Positions 17,014 through 26,214 of a stretch of 64,000 nt of DNA are shown here, piece by piece. The DNA is from Opitutaceae bacterium (GTDB taxonomy: Bacteria > Verrucomicrobiota > Verrucomicrobiia > Opitutales > Opitutaceae). The stretch lies in contig JACFMR010000008.1 in NCBI GenBank assembly GCA_019455245.1, forward strand, positions 61,668 through 125,667, in the 5' to 3' direction. The notes under the pieces are model-generated. The model worked only from the letters and a program-made list of their open reading frames with translations. It was not told the origin of the DNA and searched no databases. Position 1 is the stretch's first letter; every line of letters starts with the position of its first letter. The position numbers and the translations under genes are program-made.

Positions 17014-17667
17014 ATGGACTTTGGCATCGATCCCGAGACCCTGCGCCGGGGCCTGATCTTCTACATCGTGCTCATCGCGAGCCTGTGCATCCACGAATGG
17101 GCGCACGCCTTCACCGCGCACCGGCTGGGTGACGACACGCCCGCGCACGAAGGCCGCGTGTCGTTGAATCCGGTGGTGCACATGGACCTGCTGGGCTCGG
17201 TGATTTTTCCGCTGATGTGCATCTTTCTGTTTCCCGGCGGCCTGCTGTTTGGCTGGGGCAAGCCGGTGCGGATCAATCCGTCGAACTTCACCCACCGCAA
17301 ACGTGACGAGCTGCTCACCACGCTGGCGGGACCGGGGTCCAACATCGCGCTGGCCATCCTGGCGGCGGTTGTCGGCGGCCTTCTCTTCCGGTTGGAGCCG
17401 CGCACCGCGGAACTGTTCATCCAACTCATCGGCATCAACGTGCTGCTGGCGGTGTTCAACATGATCCCGCTGCCGCCACTCGACGGCGGGCAGGTGCTGC
17501 GGCACGCCGTGGGCATGACCGAGGAAACGTTTTACGGCATCGCGCGCTGGAGCTTCCTGATCATCATCATCGCGATCAACATCCCGGCGTTCCGCCTGCT
17601 GCTGGGCGCCGTGATGGGGATCGTCAGCTGGCCGATGCTGCAGATTTACCGGCTGCTGGCCGGTTGA
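17014..17667 (+). CDS. Site-2 protease-family (M50) membrane metallopeptidase
   Basis: A 217-residue integral membrane zinc protease. The HExxH zinc motif lies in the first helix (CIHEWAHAFTAHRLGD, His27 to His31), and the third zinc ligand is the Asp in NMIPLPPLDGGQVL near residue 155. GRVSLNPVVHMDLLGSVIFP, GWGKPVRINPSNF and LAGPGSNIALAI are typical of the small bacterial group without a PDZ domain. Substrates are unknown. The gene lies between the TPR gene (6-bp gap) and prmB (2-bp gap), so all are likely one transcript. Confidence 0.92.
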   Translation: MDFGIDPETLRRGLIFYIVLIASLCIHEWAHAFTAHRLGDDTPAHEGRVSLNPVVHMDLLGSVIFPLMCIFLFPGGLLFGWGKPVRINPSNFTHRKRDELLTTLAGPGSNIALAILAAVVGGLLFRLEPRTAELFIQLIGINVLLAVFNMIPLPPLDGGQVLRHAVGMTEETFYGIARWSFLIIIIAINIPAFRLLLGAVMGIVSWPMLQIYRLLAG

Positions 17668-17669
17668 CC

Positions 17670-18590
17670 ATGACCCTGACCGCGCGAGAGCAGCAGGCCG
17701 CCGACCGGTTGACCACACCGGGCGACTGGTTGCGGCATGCGGTGCGGCTCTATGCGCGGCACCGGCTTGCGCTCGGGCAGATCGCCACCACCGCGCACGA
17801 CGAGGCGCTCTACCTGATCCTGCACACGCTTGAGCTGCCGTTCGACAGCGACGAACGCGTGCTGACGAAAAAGCTCAACGCCGCGCAGCGCCGCCGGTTG
17901 GCGGAGGTGTTTCACCGCCGGGTGTCGGAGCACACCCCCGCAGCCTATCTCACGCAGGAGGCCTGGCTGAACGGTGAGCGGTTTTACGTCGATGAACGCG
18001 TGCTGATTCCCCGCAGTTATTTTCTCGAGATCATCCCGGAGCAACTGGACGCGTGGCTGCCTGATCCCAAAAAAGTCACGCATGCGGTGGATGTTTGCAC
18101 GGGCTCGGGCTGCCTCGCGATCCTGCTGGCGAAACACTTTCGCGGCGCGCAGGTGGACGCGGTGGATTTGTCGCGCGCGGCGCTCGAGGTTGCCGCCATC
18201 AACGTCAAGACCCACCGGCTGTCGCGTCGGGTCACCCTGCACGAAAGCGATGTCTTCGACCGCGTGCCGGCGGTGAAGTATGACGTCATCCTCAGCAATC
18301 CGCCCTACGAACCGAGCGCGCATTGCGACGCGCTGCCGGTTGAGTTTCAGCGCGAGCCGCGGCTGGCGCTGGACGGCGGCGCGGACGGCCTGGCCATCAT
18401 CCGCAAGCTGCTGCGGCAGGCGCGCACGCGGCTCAAGCCGCACGGCATCGTGCTGATCGAGGTCGGCGGTCTGCAGGAGGCGATGAACCGCGAATTCGCG
18501 GCGCTTGATTTGCACTGGCTGTCCACCGCCGACGGCAGCGACTGCGTGTGCGTGGTGCACGCCGCGCGGTTGAAGGGCTGGCGCGGGTGA
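17670..18590 (+). CDS. prmB: 50S ribosomal protein L3 N5-glutamine methyltransferase (PrmB)
   Basis: A 306-residue SAM-dependent methyltransferase of the HemK/PrmA-C group that methylates a glutamine of ribosomal protein L3. The N-terminal helical domain includes RVSEHTPAAYLTQEAWLNG and ERVLIPRSYFLEII; the SAM-binding motif is AVDVCTGSGCLAILLAKHF; the catalytic NPPY is in ILSNPPYEPSAH near residue 210, followed by the family's LALDGGADGLAIIRKLL. Its N-terminal region matches PrmB rather than the release-factor enzyme PrmC. The ATG at 17670 follows the M50 gene stop by 2 bp. Confidence 0.9.
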   Translation: MTLTAREQQAADRLTTPGDWLRHAVRLYARHRLALGQIATTAHDEALYLILHTLELPFDSDERVLTKKLNAAQRRRLAEVFHRRVSEHTPAAYLTQEAWLNGERFYVDERVLIPRSYFLEIIPEQLDAWLPDPKKVTHAVDVCTGSGCLAILLAKHFRGAQVDAVDLSRAALEVAAINVKTHRLSRRVTLHESDVFDRVPAVKYDVILSNPPYEPSAHCDALPVEFQREPRLALDGGADGLAIIRKLLRQARTRLKPHGIVLIEVGGLQEAMNREFAALDLHWLSTADGSDCVCVVHAARLKGWRG

Positions 18591-18613
18591 GCGGGGGTGT
18601 TCCCCACAAATTC

Positions 18614-18640
18614 CCGGCCGGCCCGGCGGTCCGGCCCTAC
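18614..18640. repeat. REP-like hairpin ending in CTAC
   Basis: GGCCGG and CCGGCC arms form a hairpin followed by CTAC, i.e. a GTAG-headed REP unit on the minus strand. A similar CCCTACCGGCGCT boundary occurs at 21567-21580. It lies in the 161-bp gap between the convergent prmB and rhodanese genes; another GC-rich hairpin (GCGGGCC/GGCCCGC) follows near 18690-18710. Confidence 0.55.
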
Positions 18641-18751
18641 CGGCGCTGCCGCGCCTGAGGTTGGATGTTGGTGCGGGTAAAGTGATGGCAGCGCGGGCCG
18701 CCGGCCCGCATGATCCCAATCGCAGCGGACGGGCCGCCCGCGCTCCCGGGA

Positions 18752-19153
18752 TTACTTGGACTCCACCTGACGCACGGGCAGGCCGGCGGCTTGCCAGGTC
18801 TTGAACGCGCCGCCGTTGGCGACGGTCCAGCCTTCCTTGGCCAGAATGCGTCCCGCGATGCCCGAGCGGTTGCCGGAGCGGCAGTAGAGAATCAATTCTT
18901 TGCCGCGATGCGCCTCGAGATAGGGCGTCCACTCGCGGCGGTCGCCCTTGAGGTCGCTGAGAGGCAGGAGGGCGGCGGGCGCGGCCACGCCGGTGGCGGC
19001 CCATTCGGCCGGTTCACGCACATCAATGAGCACGGCCTGGCCGCTTTCGACGCGTTGCAGCGCCTCGGCCGGATCGAGCATTTGCCCGCGGCTGACGAGG
19101 CTGAAGACGATCAGGGCCGCAATCACGGCCAGGGCGATGCCAAGGGTTTTCAT
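18752..19153 (-). CDS. Membrane-anchored rhodanese-like protein
   Basis: A 133-residue protein with one N-terminal hydrophobic segment (MKTLGIALAVIAALIVFSLV) and a single rhodanese domain. The active-site loop is YCRSGNRSG, with the persulfide-forming Cys near residue 98; [10 protein letters not shown] is the conserved rhodanese strand. It is probably periplasm-facing and moves sulfane sulfur between carriers. The ATG at 19153 starts the membrane anchor; a longer frame adds an unrelated leader. It resembles the rhodanese at 22550, which belongs to the RND operon. Confidence 0.88.
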   Translation of the reverse strand: MKTLGIALAVIAALIVFSLVSRGQMLDPAEALQRVESGQAVLIDVREPAEWAATGVAAPAALLPLSDLKGDRREWTPYLEAHRGKELILYCRSGNRSGIAGRILAKEGWTVANGGAFKTWQAAGLPVRQVESK

Positions 19154-19190
19154 GGGGCTGACGAAAACACGAAGCCGCGCCGGGGCAAAC

Positions 19191-20150
19191 TCATGCGGTG
19201 GTTTTCCGTGCCGCGATTCTGTCGGCCAGGGCACGGATGTGGCGGTCGTCGGTGCCGCAGCAGCCGCCGAGGATTTTCAACCCGGTTGCATCATGGAGCC
19301 GCAGCATCGCGGCGGCGAAGGCGTCCGGTTCGGCTTCGACCAAGTGCTCCCGGCCGTCGAGTTCCTCGGGACTGAGCGCGGCGGTGTTGCCGAGCAGACC
19401 GAGCAGGCGCGAGCGCAAGGCCGGCGCCGTGTTGGCCGGCTGCTGCAAAGCGGCCAGCGCGAAATCGGGATGGGTGCAGTTGAGCAGGTAGCCGACCGGG
19501 GCGGGGTTGACCGCGGCGTCGATGCGCGCGATGGCGGTGGCGAGCAGCGTGCCGTCCAGCAGCGTGCCGTCCGGACGTACCACAAAACTGATCACACCCG
19601 GCCGGCCGGTGGCGGCAATGGCGCCGGCGAGGCCGACGGCCTCCTCCACTGCGGGCAGGGTGATGCCGAGCAGAAAATCCGGCGCGGCTGCGGCGAGCCG
19701 GTCGGCCTGCCAGGCATGAAAAACGCGCGCCTCGCGGCGGTCGAAGGTAGGATCGGGCCGGTAGGCATCGCCGCGCGAACCGAGCATGCCGGCGATCACG
19801 ACCTTAGCGGCGTAGGCACCGGTTTCCGCGCGCAGCGCTTGCAGCCAGCGCACGTTGTCACCGTTGACGTCCTCGGGGCCGTAGCCGGCGGCGGCAATGT
19901 TTATGGCATGCGCGCGCCAGGTCGGGGCCGACATGAGCAGCGGCAGATCGTGCGCGCAGCCGATGGCGAGGTATTGCCGATAAAGGGCCGCGAGCGCCTC
20001 GCGCCGGTCAGGTTGATACCAAAAACCCGAATTGACGAGATGCGGATCAAGCGGGGTGGCGGGGTTGCGCCGCAGGCGCTCGATAATCGCGCCTTCGCCC
20101 AGGATGACCGGGTGTTGGCGCGAAAAATCCGGAAAGGCGGGCGGCGGCAT
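19191..20150 (-). CDS. Homocysteine S-methyltransferase family protein
   Basis: A 319-residue zinc-dependent TIM-barrel methyltransferase. The three zinc-ligand cysteines are visible: one in LLNCTHPDF and two adjacent in LGGCCGTDDRHI near the C-terminus. GEGAIIERLRR and NSGFWYQPD replace the usual DGG and TNTY segments, so it is a divergent branch. The family methylates homocysteine (from S-methylmethionine, SAM or betaine) to methionine; the exact donor is not evident. It overlaps functionally with the methionine genes metX/metW at 30 kb. The ATG at 20150 (MPPPAFPDFSRQHPVILGEG) is chosen over an unrelated longer frame. Confidence 0.82.
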   Translation of the reverse strand: MPPPAFPDFSRQHPVILGEGAIIERLRRNPATPLDPHLVNSGFWYQPDRREALAALYRQYLAIGCAHDLPLLMSAPTWRAHAINIAAAGYGPEDVNGDNVRWLQALRAETGAYAAKVVIAGMLGSRGDAYRPDPTFDRREARVFHAWQADRLAAAAPDFLLGITLPAVEEAVGLAGAIAATGRPGVISFVVRPDGTLLDGTLLATAIARIDAAVNPAPVGYLLNCTHPDFALAALQQPANTAPALRSRLLGLLGNTAALSPEELDGREHLVEAEPDAFAAAMLRLHDATGLKILGGCCGTDDRHIRALADRIAARKTTA

Positions 20151-20480
20151 GAAGCGGGCAGGCAAGACCCGGAGGCCGGCGAAGGCAATGCAACGGCACG
20201 GGTGGCCCACAAAAACGGACCAGTAATCAGACCGCGCGCCGTTCATGCCACTCGTGGGGGCCGTCCCTGCCGGCGCTGACGCGTCAGCGCAGGGCCTCTG
20301 GTCTTGCATGACCGGGGAGTTTGCGGGGTTGGGGCCGACTCCGACGAAACGGTCGCCGGTTGGTGGAGGAATATCTCGCCGGCAGGCTGCAAAACCGGCG
20401 CGAACGGTCAGATTGCAGCGGGCGTGACACCGTCGGGTGCGACGGCCATATTCATACTAGGTGAGCCACCCTTTCTCATC
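20151..20480. other. Intergenic region with a GC palindrome
   Basis: These 330 bp separate divergent genes and hold no convincing reading frame. A 16-bp perfect palindrome CGCTGACGCGTCAGCG sits near 20274-20289 within a larger CCCTG/CAGGG hairpin, REP-like in composition. An AT-richer stretch TATTCATACTA (about 20450-20460), 20-30 bp before the next start codon, is a possible minus-10 region for the plus-strand gene. Confidence 0.4.
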
Positions 20481-20858
20481 ATGAAAAAACTGCCTGAAAT
20501 CGTACAGTCCGCCTGGATGAATCGCGAAGGTCCCGCCGTGCTGGCCACGGTGGACGCCGACGGGAAACCCAACGTGATCTACGTTGGCAGCGTCAATGCG
20601 TGGGGTGACGACACCGTGCTGGTGGCGGATAACTACATGCACAAGACCCGAGCCAACATCCAGGCCGGGAGTCCCGGGGCGCTGCTGTTCTTCACCAAGG
20701 ATCGCAAGGCCTACCAGTTGAAGGGCGCCTTCACCTACCACACCGCAGGGCCGCTGTTCGAATCGATGAAGGCCTGGAACAAACCCGAATATCCGGGTGT
20801 AGCCACGGTGGCGTTGCAGGTGCGGGAAATCTACAGCGGTGCGGAGAAGCTGCGGTGA
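20481..20858 (+). CDS. Pyridoxamine 5'-phosphate oxidase-family FMN-binding protein
   Basis: A 125-residue FMN-binding split-barrel protein. The body PAVLATVDADGKPNVIYVGSVNAW, LVADNYMHKTRANIQAG and GALLFFTKDRKAYQLKGAF matches the small general-stress/PNPOx-like group that binds flavin or related cofactors. The specific reaction is unknown. The ATG at 20481 (MKKLPEIVQSAWMN) is the natural domain start. A ferritin-like gene follows by 82 bp on the same strand; both could belong to an oxidative or iron stress response, which is inference. Confidence 0.85.
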   Translation: MKKLPEIVQSAWMNREGPAVLATVDADGKPNVIYVGSVNAWGDDTVLVADNYMHKTRANIQAGSPGALLFFTKDRKAYQLKGAFTYHTAGPLFESMKAWNKPEYPGVATVALQVREIYSGAEKLR

Positions 20859-20940
20859 GCCGAGGTCATCGGCTGACAATCAATCATTCATGGACAAGGG
20901 CGGTTGCCTTGCCCGGAGAATGGAATAAACTTTGTCCACC

Positions 20941-21393
20941 ATGAAAAACAAAGCCATCATCGCCCTGCTGCAGGATGCCTATGCGGCTGAAATGGAAACC
21001 GTCGCGAACTACCTCGCCAACTCCGTCTGGCTCGACGGTCTGCGCGCGGAGGAGGTCAAGGAATCGCTCGACGAGGATATCACCGAGGAACTCGGGCACG
21101 CGAAACTGCTCGCACAGCGCATCAAGCAGTTGGGCGGCCGGCCGCCGGGTTCGCTGGATTTGAAGCGCAGCCAAAAATCGCTGCAGCCGCCCAAGGACTC
21201 CACCGATCTGCGCAGCGTGATCCGCGGTGTGATCGAGGCGGAGGAAGACGCGGTCGCTGGCTACCGCAAGTTGATCAAGGCCTGCGATGGCAGCGACTAC
21301 GTTACGCAGGACATTGCTGTGCGCCTGCTGGCCGACGAGGAGGCGCACCTGTGCCAGTTCAAGGGTTTCGAGAAGAGTTTGGCGAAGAAGTGA
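20941..21393 (+). CDS. Ferritin-like (bacterioferritin-type) protein
   Basis: A 150-residue four-helix-bundle protein. Iron-ligand-type residues appear in all helices: DAYAAEMETVANYLANS, ITEELGHAKLLAQRI (ExxH), VIEAEEDAVAGYRKLI and LLADEEAHLCQF (ExxH). This is the diiron pattern of ferritin/bacterioferritin and rubrerythrin-like proteins, involved in iron storage or peroxide handling. The ATG at 20941 is used; a TTG nine bases upstream is an unlikely start. A strong intrinsic terminator follows 41 bp after the stop. Confidence 0.87.
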   Translation: MKNKAIIALLQDAYAAEMETVANYLANSVWLDGLRAEEVKESLDEDITEELGHAKLLAQRIKQLGGRPPGSLDLKRSQKSLQPPKDSTDLRSVIRGVIEAEEDAVAGYRKLIKACDGSDYVTQDIAVRLLADEEAHLCQFKGFEKSLAKK

Positions 21394-21434
21394 GCGGATG
21401 AGCCGCAAGCGATGCGGTTCGTTCTGATAAAAAA

Positions 21435-21462
21435 GCCCGGACGATTTCGTCCGGGCATTTTT
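21435..21462 (+). terminator. Rho-independent terminator
   Basis: GCCCGGACGA pairs perfectly with TCGTCCGGGC, followed by ATTTTT. A run of A on the left side means it could also stop minus-strand transcription. It ends the PNPOx/ferritin unit. Confidence 0.92.
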
Positions 21463-21511
21463 GTGGGGTGGCGGTGGGATCGATGCGCGGTGGAACCTGT
21501 ACTGAAGAGCG

Positions 21512-21572
21512 CGGCGGCGGGCAAGGGACTGCCCGCCTTCGCCAAGGCTACGGAGGGCAGGCCCGCCCTACC
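21512..21572. repeat. REP-like hairpin pair ending in CTAC
   Basis: GGCGGGCA (21516) pairs with TGCCCGCC (21530-21537); a second GGGC...GCCC hairpin precedes CTAC at 21569-21572. It shares the CCCTACCGGCGCT end with the element at 18614. Confidence 0.5.
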
Positions 21573-21629
21573 GGCGCTACCGCGCCATAGGTGAAGAGGG
21601 CAGGCGGTTGACGAAGGACCACATTTTTG

Positions 21630-21660
21630 GGCTGCGCCCGCAAACGCGGCTACATTCAAC
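21630..21660. repeat. Short diverged copy of the CGCGGCTACA repeat
   Basis: GCTGCGCCC...AACGCGGCTACATTCAAC matches the end of the repeat at 49165-49193 (GCTGCGCTCCAACGCGGCTACACTTCAAC). It is a solitary end fragment in the gap before the DUF3365 gene. Confidence 0.45.
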
Positions 21661-21682
21661 CCAAACGAACCGGCGTGCGCCG

Positions 21683-22318
21683 TTACTCGTCGGCCACGGT
21701 CACGCGGATGAGGCCGCGCCAGTCGCCGGTGTTGTAGCCGACGGCCTGATCCTCGGGATAGAGCTCCGTGAGCTTCGCGCGCAGGCCGGCGGGTTGCCCG
21801 GCGGGATCGCCGTGGCAGGCGAGGCATTGCGGCATGACGGCCACGGGTTTGTAGACGCGCCATTCGGGGTTGCCCGCAGCGGGCTCGACCCGCTGGACGA
21901 GCAGGGGCGGAACTTCGTCGCCGTGGTCGAGCAGATACTTCACCTGGTCGAGCGCCAACTGGTCGACTTCGTCCGGGCGGTTGGCGGGATTGCGCACCTT
22001 GAAACTGGTGCGCTTGAGCGCGGTGATGCGCGGCATGCCGGCGACGAGGCCGTTGACCAGTGGGAGGCCCTTGAGGTGGCAGACATCGACCGCGCCCTCG
22101 GGGCCGCCCTGGGCCATCGCGGTGTTAACCTCGCGCACGAGGGAAACGCCGACGCGGTTGATGGCATTGATGCCGTAGCGCAGCACGTCCTTCACCGCGG
22201 GATCATTGCGGTCCACGAAGTGGGCTTTGACCGCCGGGCTTTCGTCCGCGCCTTGGGCGGACAGCACAAACACAAAGGTGGCGAGCAGGGAGGGGAGGGT
22301 GGCAAGGAAGCGTTTCAT
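21683..22318 (-). CDS. Secreted single-haem protein, DUF3365/Tll0287-like
   Basis: A 211-residue exported protein with signal peptide MKRFLATLPSLLATFVFVLSAQG. A c-type haem site CLACHGDP lies near residue 169, preceded by the family feature WRVYKPVAVMPQ. The layout matches the DUF3365 domain, a PAS-like haem-binding fold known from the cyanobacterial protein Tll0287 and thought to act in redox sensing. The SLVREVNTAMAQGGPEGAVDVC helix is the conserved N-terminal part. It lies between the ferritin gene and the rhodanese-RND operon; shared regulation is unproven. Confidence 0.83.
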   Translation of the reverse strand: MKRFLATLPSLLATFVFVLSAQGADESPAVKAHFVDRNDPAVKDVLRYGINAINRVGVSLVREVNTAMAQGGPEGAVDVCHLKGLPLVNGLVAGMPRITALKRTSFKVRNPANRPDEVDQLALDQVKYLLDHGDEVPPLLVQRVEPAAGNPEWRVYKPVAVMPQCLACHGDPAGQPAGLRAKLTELYPEDQAVGYNTGDWRGLIRVTVADE

Positions 22319-22549
22319 GACGGCGTTGGCAATGAAAGCAGGTCCCGAGGAGGGGGGGCCGGCCGGGGATTTTGGGATGAGCGAAAGTTACCTCAGGCCC
22401 TTTGCGAATGCGAAGGCAAAAGCGCGAATTCCGGGCGAAATTCCCCGAGGCGATACCGGTTACAGCCCGGGCTTATCGCATATGCGGGCGACGACCAGCA
22501 CGACCGCCGCAAGGCCGGTGTGGGGCCGGTCCCCGACCCCACGCGGCCA

Positions 22550-22945
22550 TCAATTGGGCCGGCGAACGGGCAGGCCGGCGGCGGTCCAACGGGAGAGGCC
22601 GCCGAGATTCACCGCGTTGTGCCCGCGGCGGCGCAGTTCGCCGGCCGCCGAACCGGAGCGCGCGCCCGAGGCACAATAGAGGATCAGGCGTTTGCCCTGG
22701 TTTTTGCGCAGGAATGATTCCCATTGCGGGCTGCCGCCGCGCAGATCGCTGAAGGACAGCAAAGCGGCGGACTGGGCGACGCCACCGGACCATTCGGCGG
22801 GTTCGCGCACATCGATCAGCACGGCTTCGCCGCTTTGCACGGCGGCGTGGGCGGCGGCCGGCGTGATGCCCGGGCGGGAGAGCCATAGCATGCGCACCAC
22901 GAAGAAGACGACGAGGCCGGTGAGGGCGAGGAAGACGAGGTTCAT
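22550..22945 (-). CDS. Membrane-anchored rhodanese-like protein (RND operon)
   Basis: A 131-residue protein with one N-terminal membrane segment ([20 protein letters not shown]) and one rhodanese domain. The active-site loop is YCASGARSG with the catalytic Cys near residue 94; [13 protein letters not shown] is the conserved strand. It is the last gene of the DUF2892-DUF6132-TolC-adaptor-pump operon: its ATG overlaps the stop of the RND gene by four bases (ATGA), implying translational coupling. Rhodanese plus a divergent Cys-containing ArsR regulator suggests handling of sulfane sulfur. Confidence 0.9.
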   Translation of the reverse strand: MNLVFLALTGLVVFFVVRMLWLSRPGITPAAAHAAVQSGEAVLIDVREPAEWSGGVAQSAALLSFSDLRGGSPQWESFLRKNQGKRLILYCASGARSGSAAGELRRRGHNAVNLGGLSRWTAAGLPVRRPN

Positions 22946-25900
22946 GATGCGTTGGCGGCCTGGCGGCGGTTGGCCATGTAGTAGAGCACGGGCACCGCCA
23001 TGCGGCTGATCAGCAGCGAGGCGATTTCACCGAACATGAGGCTGATGGCCAGGCCCTGGAAAATCGGGTCGGCCAAAATCACGCTCGCGCCGACCACCAC
23101 GGCGAGCGCGGTGAGCAGCATGGGCCGGAAGCGGACGGCGCCGGCCTCGACGACGGCATCGCGCAGGCTCAGCCCGTGGGCGCGGCGCAGCTCGATGAAA
23201 TCGACCAGGATGATCGAATTGCGCACCACGATGCCGGCGCCGGCCATGAAGCCGATCATCGAGGTGGCGGTGAAGAAGGCACCGAAGGCCCAGTGCGCGG
23301 GCAAAATGCCGATGAGCGAAAACGGGATCGCGGCCATGACGACCAGCGGGGTCACGTAACTGCGGAACCAGCCGACCATCAGCATGGCGATGAGCACGAG
23401 CACCGCGGCGAAGGCGAGGCCGAGATCGCGGAAGACCTCGAGCGTGATGTGCCACTCGCCGTCCCATTTGAGCGCGGGAACGGTGTCATCGGCAGGCAGG
23501 TTGAGGTGGTAAACCGGGAGTTTGGCCGCGGTGGCGCCGAACTGCCGGGCGTCGAGTTTCGCGATCTCGCGGTCGATCCCGAACATGGCGTAGGCCGGGC
23601 TCTCGACCGCACCGGCCACGTCGGCGGTGATGTAGGTGACGGGCTTGAGGTTCTTGCGGTAGAGGTTGCGTTCGCCGCGGGTGGATTCGATCCGCACGAG
23701 TTCGGAGAGCGGCACCAGCGGCGCGGAGGGATCGCGGTCGGCGCGCACCTGCAATGCGAGCAGCGAGGCGGGCTGGTGACGGGCGCCGGCCGGCAATTCG
23801 AAGATGAACGGCACGTCCTCGCGTTCGAGCGGCAGGTGCAACAGATCGGCCGGCAGGCCCTGGGCGGCGAGTTGGAGGGTTTGCGCGATCGCGCCGACAC
23901 TCACGCCGTGCAGGGCGGCCTTTTCCCGGTCGACGACGTAGCGGACCTTGGGCTGCAGCTCCTCGACATACCAGTCGAGGTCCACGACGCCGGTGGTGCG
24001 CGCGAAGATTGCGCGGATGGCGGCGGCGAGGGCGAGGCGCTGTTGTTCGTCGGGACCGTAGATTTCGGCGACGAGGGATTGGAGCACGGGCGGGCCGGGC
24101 GGCACCTCGGCCACCACCACGGCGGCGCCATGGCGCGCGGCGATCGGCTGCACGAGCGTGCGCAGACGTTTGGCCACGGCGTGACTCTGGTCGGAACGCT
24201 CGCCCTTGCCGACGAGGTTGACCTGGATGTCGGCGACATTGGGGCCGCGCCGCATGAAGTAGTGGCGCACGAGGCCGTTGAAATTGAACGGCGAGGCGGT
24301 GCCGGCGTAGATCTGGTAGTCGCGCACCTCGGGCTGGCCGCGGATGGCGGCGGCCATCTCGGTGGCGATGCGGGTGGTTTCCTCGAGCGTGGTGCCCTCG
24401 GGCGTGTTCAGCACGATCTGCACCTCGGATTTGTTGTCGAAGGGCAGCATCTTGATGGTGACCGCTCCGGTGAGCACGAAGCCGGCGGAGAGCAGGAGCA
24501 GACCGACGATGCCGGTGAGAAACGCCCAGCGCCACTTGGCGTGGTCGAGCAACGGTTCCATGACGCGGTGGTAGAGCCGGGTGAACCAGTCGCTCGGGGC
24601 GTGATCGTGTTCAAACGTCAGCGCGGAGCGCTCGGCCTCCGGCAGGCCTTCCTCGCAAACGGCGCGGCGGCGCAGCACGCGGATGGCGGCCCAGGGCGTG
24701 ATGGTGAACGCGATGACCAGCGAGAAGAGCATGGCGGCGGTCGAGCCGATGGGAATCGGCCGCATGTAGGGGCCCATCAGGCCGCCGACGAAAGCCATGG
24801 GCAGAATCGCGGCGATCACGGCCCAGGTGGCGAGAATGGTGGGATTGCCCACCTCGGTCACGGCCTCCAGCGCGACCTGGGCGAGGGACTTGCGGTTGGC
24901 GCCGGGCAGGCGCACGTGCCGCACGATGTTTTCCACCACCACGATGGCATCGTCCACCAGGATGCCGATCGAGAAGATGAGGGCGAAGAGCGTGATGCGG
25001 TTGAGCGTGTAACCGTAGAGGTAAAAAACCAGCAGGGTGAGCGCGAGGGTCGTGGGGATGGCGAGCAACACGACCAGCGACTCGCGCCAGCCAAGGAAGA
25101 GCAAAATCAGGACGGCAACGCCGAACACCGCGATGCCCATGTGCAGGAGCAGTTCGTTGCTTTTTTCCGCGGCGGTGTGGCCGTAGTCGCGCGTGATGGT
25201 CAACCCGACATCGGCCGGCAGCAGCGTGCCCTTGAGCGTGTCGACTTTGGCGAGGACCGCGTTGACCACATCGATGGCGTTGGCACCGGGGCGCTTGGCG
25301 AGACTCAGCGTGACCGCGGCCTCGATGTCACCGTCGCGTTGACCGTGCAGCACGTAGTTGGCGGGTTCTTCGGCGCCGTCGAACAGCGTGGCGACATCGC
25401 GCAGGTAAACCGGTTTGCCGGCGTGGACCCCGACCACCACGGTGCCCGCATCGGCGGCGTCACGCAGGAATGCGCCGGTTTCGAGCAGCACCTCCTGGTT
25501 GGCGAAGGGACGCGAGCCGCCCAGCAGCTGGCGGTTGGCCTGCTGCAACGCTGGGATGACCTCGACAGCCGACAGCCCGCGGGCGGCGAGCGCGGCGGGA
25601 TCGAGCTGGACGCGGACGGCGCGGCGCACGCCGCCGATGAGCGTGGTCTCGGCGACCTGGGGAATGGATTTGACGGCATCATCAAGCTGCTGGCCGAGGC
25701 GGCGCAGCGTGAGGTGATCGTGCTTCTGGCTGTGCAGCGTGAGCGCGAGGATCGGCACATCGTCGATGGTGCGCGGTTTGACGAGCGGCGGACCCACGCC
25801 GAAGGGGATGCGGTCGAAATTGGCCTGCAGTTTCTGGTTCAGGCGGATGAGCGCGGCCTCGATCTCAGTGCCGACCTTGAAGCGCACGATGACCATCGAC

Positions 25901-26214
25901 TGGCCGGGACTGGAGGTGGAGTAGAGATATTCCACGCCCGGGATTTCCCAGAGCAGTTTTTCCATCGGCCGCGTGAGCCGGTTCTCCACTTCGGCCGCGG
26001 GTGCGCCGGGCATGGCGACGAACACGTCGACCATCGGCACCTTGATCTGCGGCTCCTCCTCGCGCGGCAGCATGAGCACGGCGAAGAGTCCCAGCAGGAT
26101 CGAGGCGATGATCGCGATGGGCGTGAGCTTGGAATTGATGAACATGGCCGCCAGCCGGCCGGCGAGACCGGAGGAGCGCTGTTCAGCCTGCGGGTTCGGA
26201 TGGTTTTCGCTCAC
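22942..26214 (-). CDS. RND efflux transporter permease
   Basis: A 1090-residue proton-driven inner-membrane exporter. The first helix is [31 protein letters not shown], the periplasmic porter loops follow, and helix 4 contains the proton-relay pair in [17 protein letters not shown]. The second half has the matching [22 protein letters not shown]. The PREEEPQI segment is typical of a branch of RND pumps of unknown substrate often found with rhodanese and DUF2892 genes. It overlaps the adaptor gene upstream by four bases and the rhodanese gene downstream by four, so the three are tightly coupled. Confidence 0.94.
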   Translation of the reverse strand: MSENHPNPQAEQRSSGLAGRLAAMFINSKLTPIAIIASILLGLFAVLMLPREEEPQIKVPMVDVFVAMPGAPAAEVENRLTRPMEKLLWEIPGVEYLYSTSSPGQSMVIVRFKVGTEIEAALIRLNQKLQANFDRIPFGVGPPLVKPRTIDDVPILALTLHSQKHDHLTLRRLGQQLDDAVKSIPQVAETTLIGGVRRAVRVQLDPAALAARGLSAVEVIPALQQANRQLLGGSRPFANQEVLLETGAFLRDAADAGTVVVGVHAGKPVYLRDVATLFDGAEEPANYVLHGQRDGDIEAAVTLSLAKRPGANAIDVVNAVLAKVDTLKGTLLPADVGLTITRDYGHTAAEKSNELLLHMGIAVFGVAVLILLFLGWRESLVVLLAIPTTLALTLLVFYLYGYTLNRITLFALIFSIGILVDDAIVVVENIVRHVRLPGANRKSLAQVALEAVTEVGNPTILATWAVIAAILPMAFVGGLMGPYMRPIPIGSTAAMLFSLVIAFTITPWAAIRVLRRRAVCEEGLPEAERSALTFEHDHAPSDWFTRLYHRVMEPLLDHAKWRWAFLTGIVGLLLLSAGFVLTGAVTIKMLPFDNKSEVQIVLNTPEGTTLEETTRIATEMAAAIRGQPEVRDYQIYAGTASPFNFNGLVRHYFMRRGPNVADIQVNLVGKGERSDQSHAVAKRLRTLVQPIAARHGAAVVVAEVPPGPPVLQSLVAEIYGPDEQQRLALAAAIRAIFARTTGVVDLDWYVEELQPKVRYVVDREKAALHGVSVGAIAQTLQLAAQGLPADLLHLPLEREDVPFIFELPAGARHQPASLLALQVRADRDPSAPLVPLSELVRIESTRGERNLYRKNLKPVTYITADVAGAVESPAYAMFGIDREIAKLDARQFGATAAKLPVYHLNLPADDTVPALKWDGEWHITLEVFRDLGLAFAAVLVLIAMLMVGWFRSYVTPLVVMAAIPFSLIGILPAHWAFGAFFTATSMIGFMAGAGIVVRNSIILVDFIELRRAHGLSLRDAVVEAGAVRFRPMLLTALAVVVGASVILADPIFQGLAISLMFGEIASLLISRMAVPVLYYMANRRQAANAS

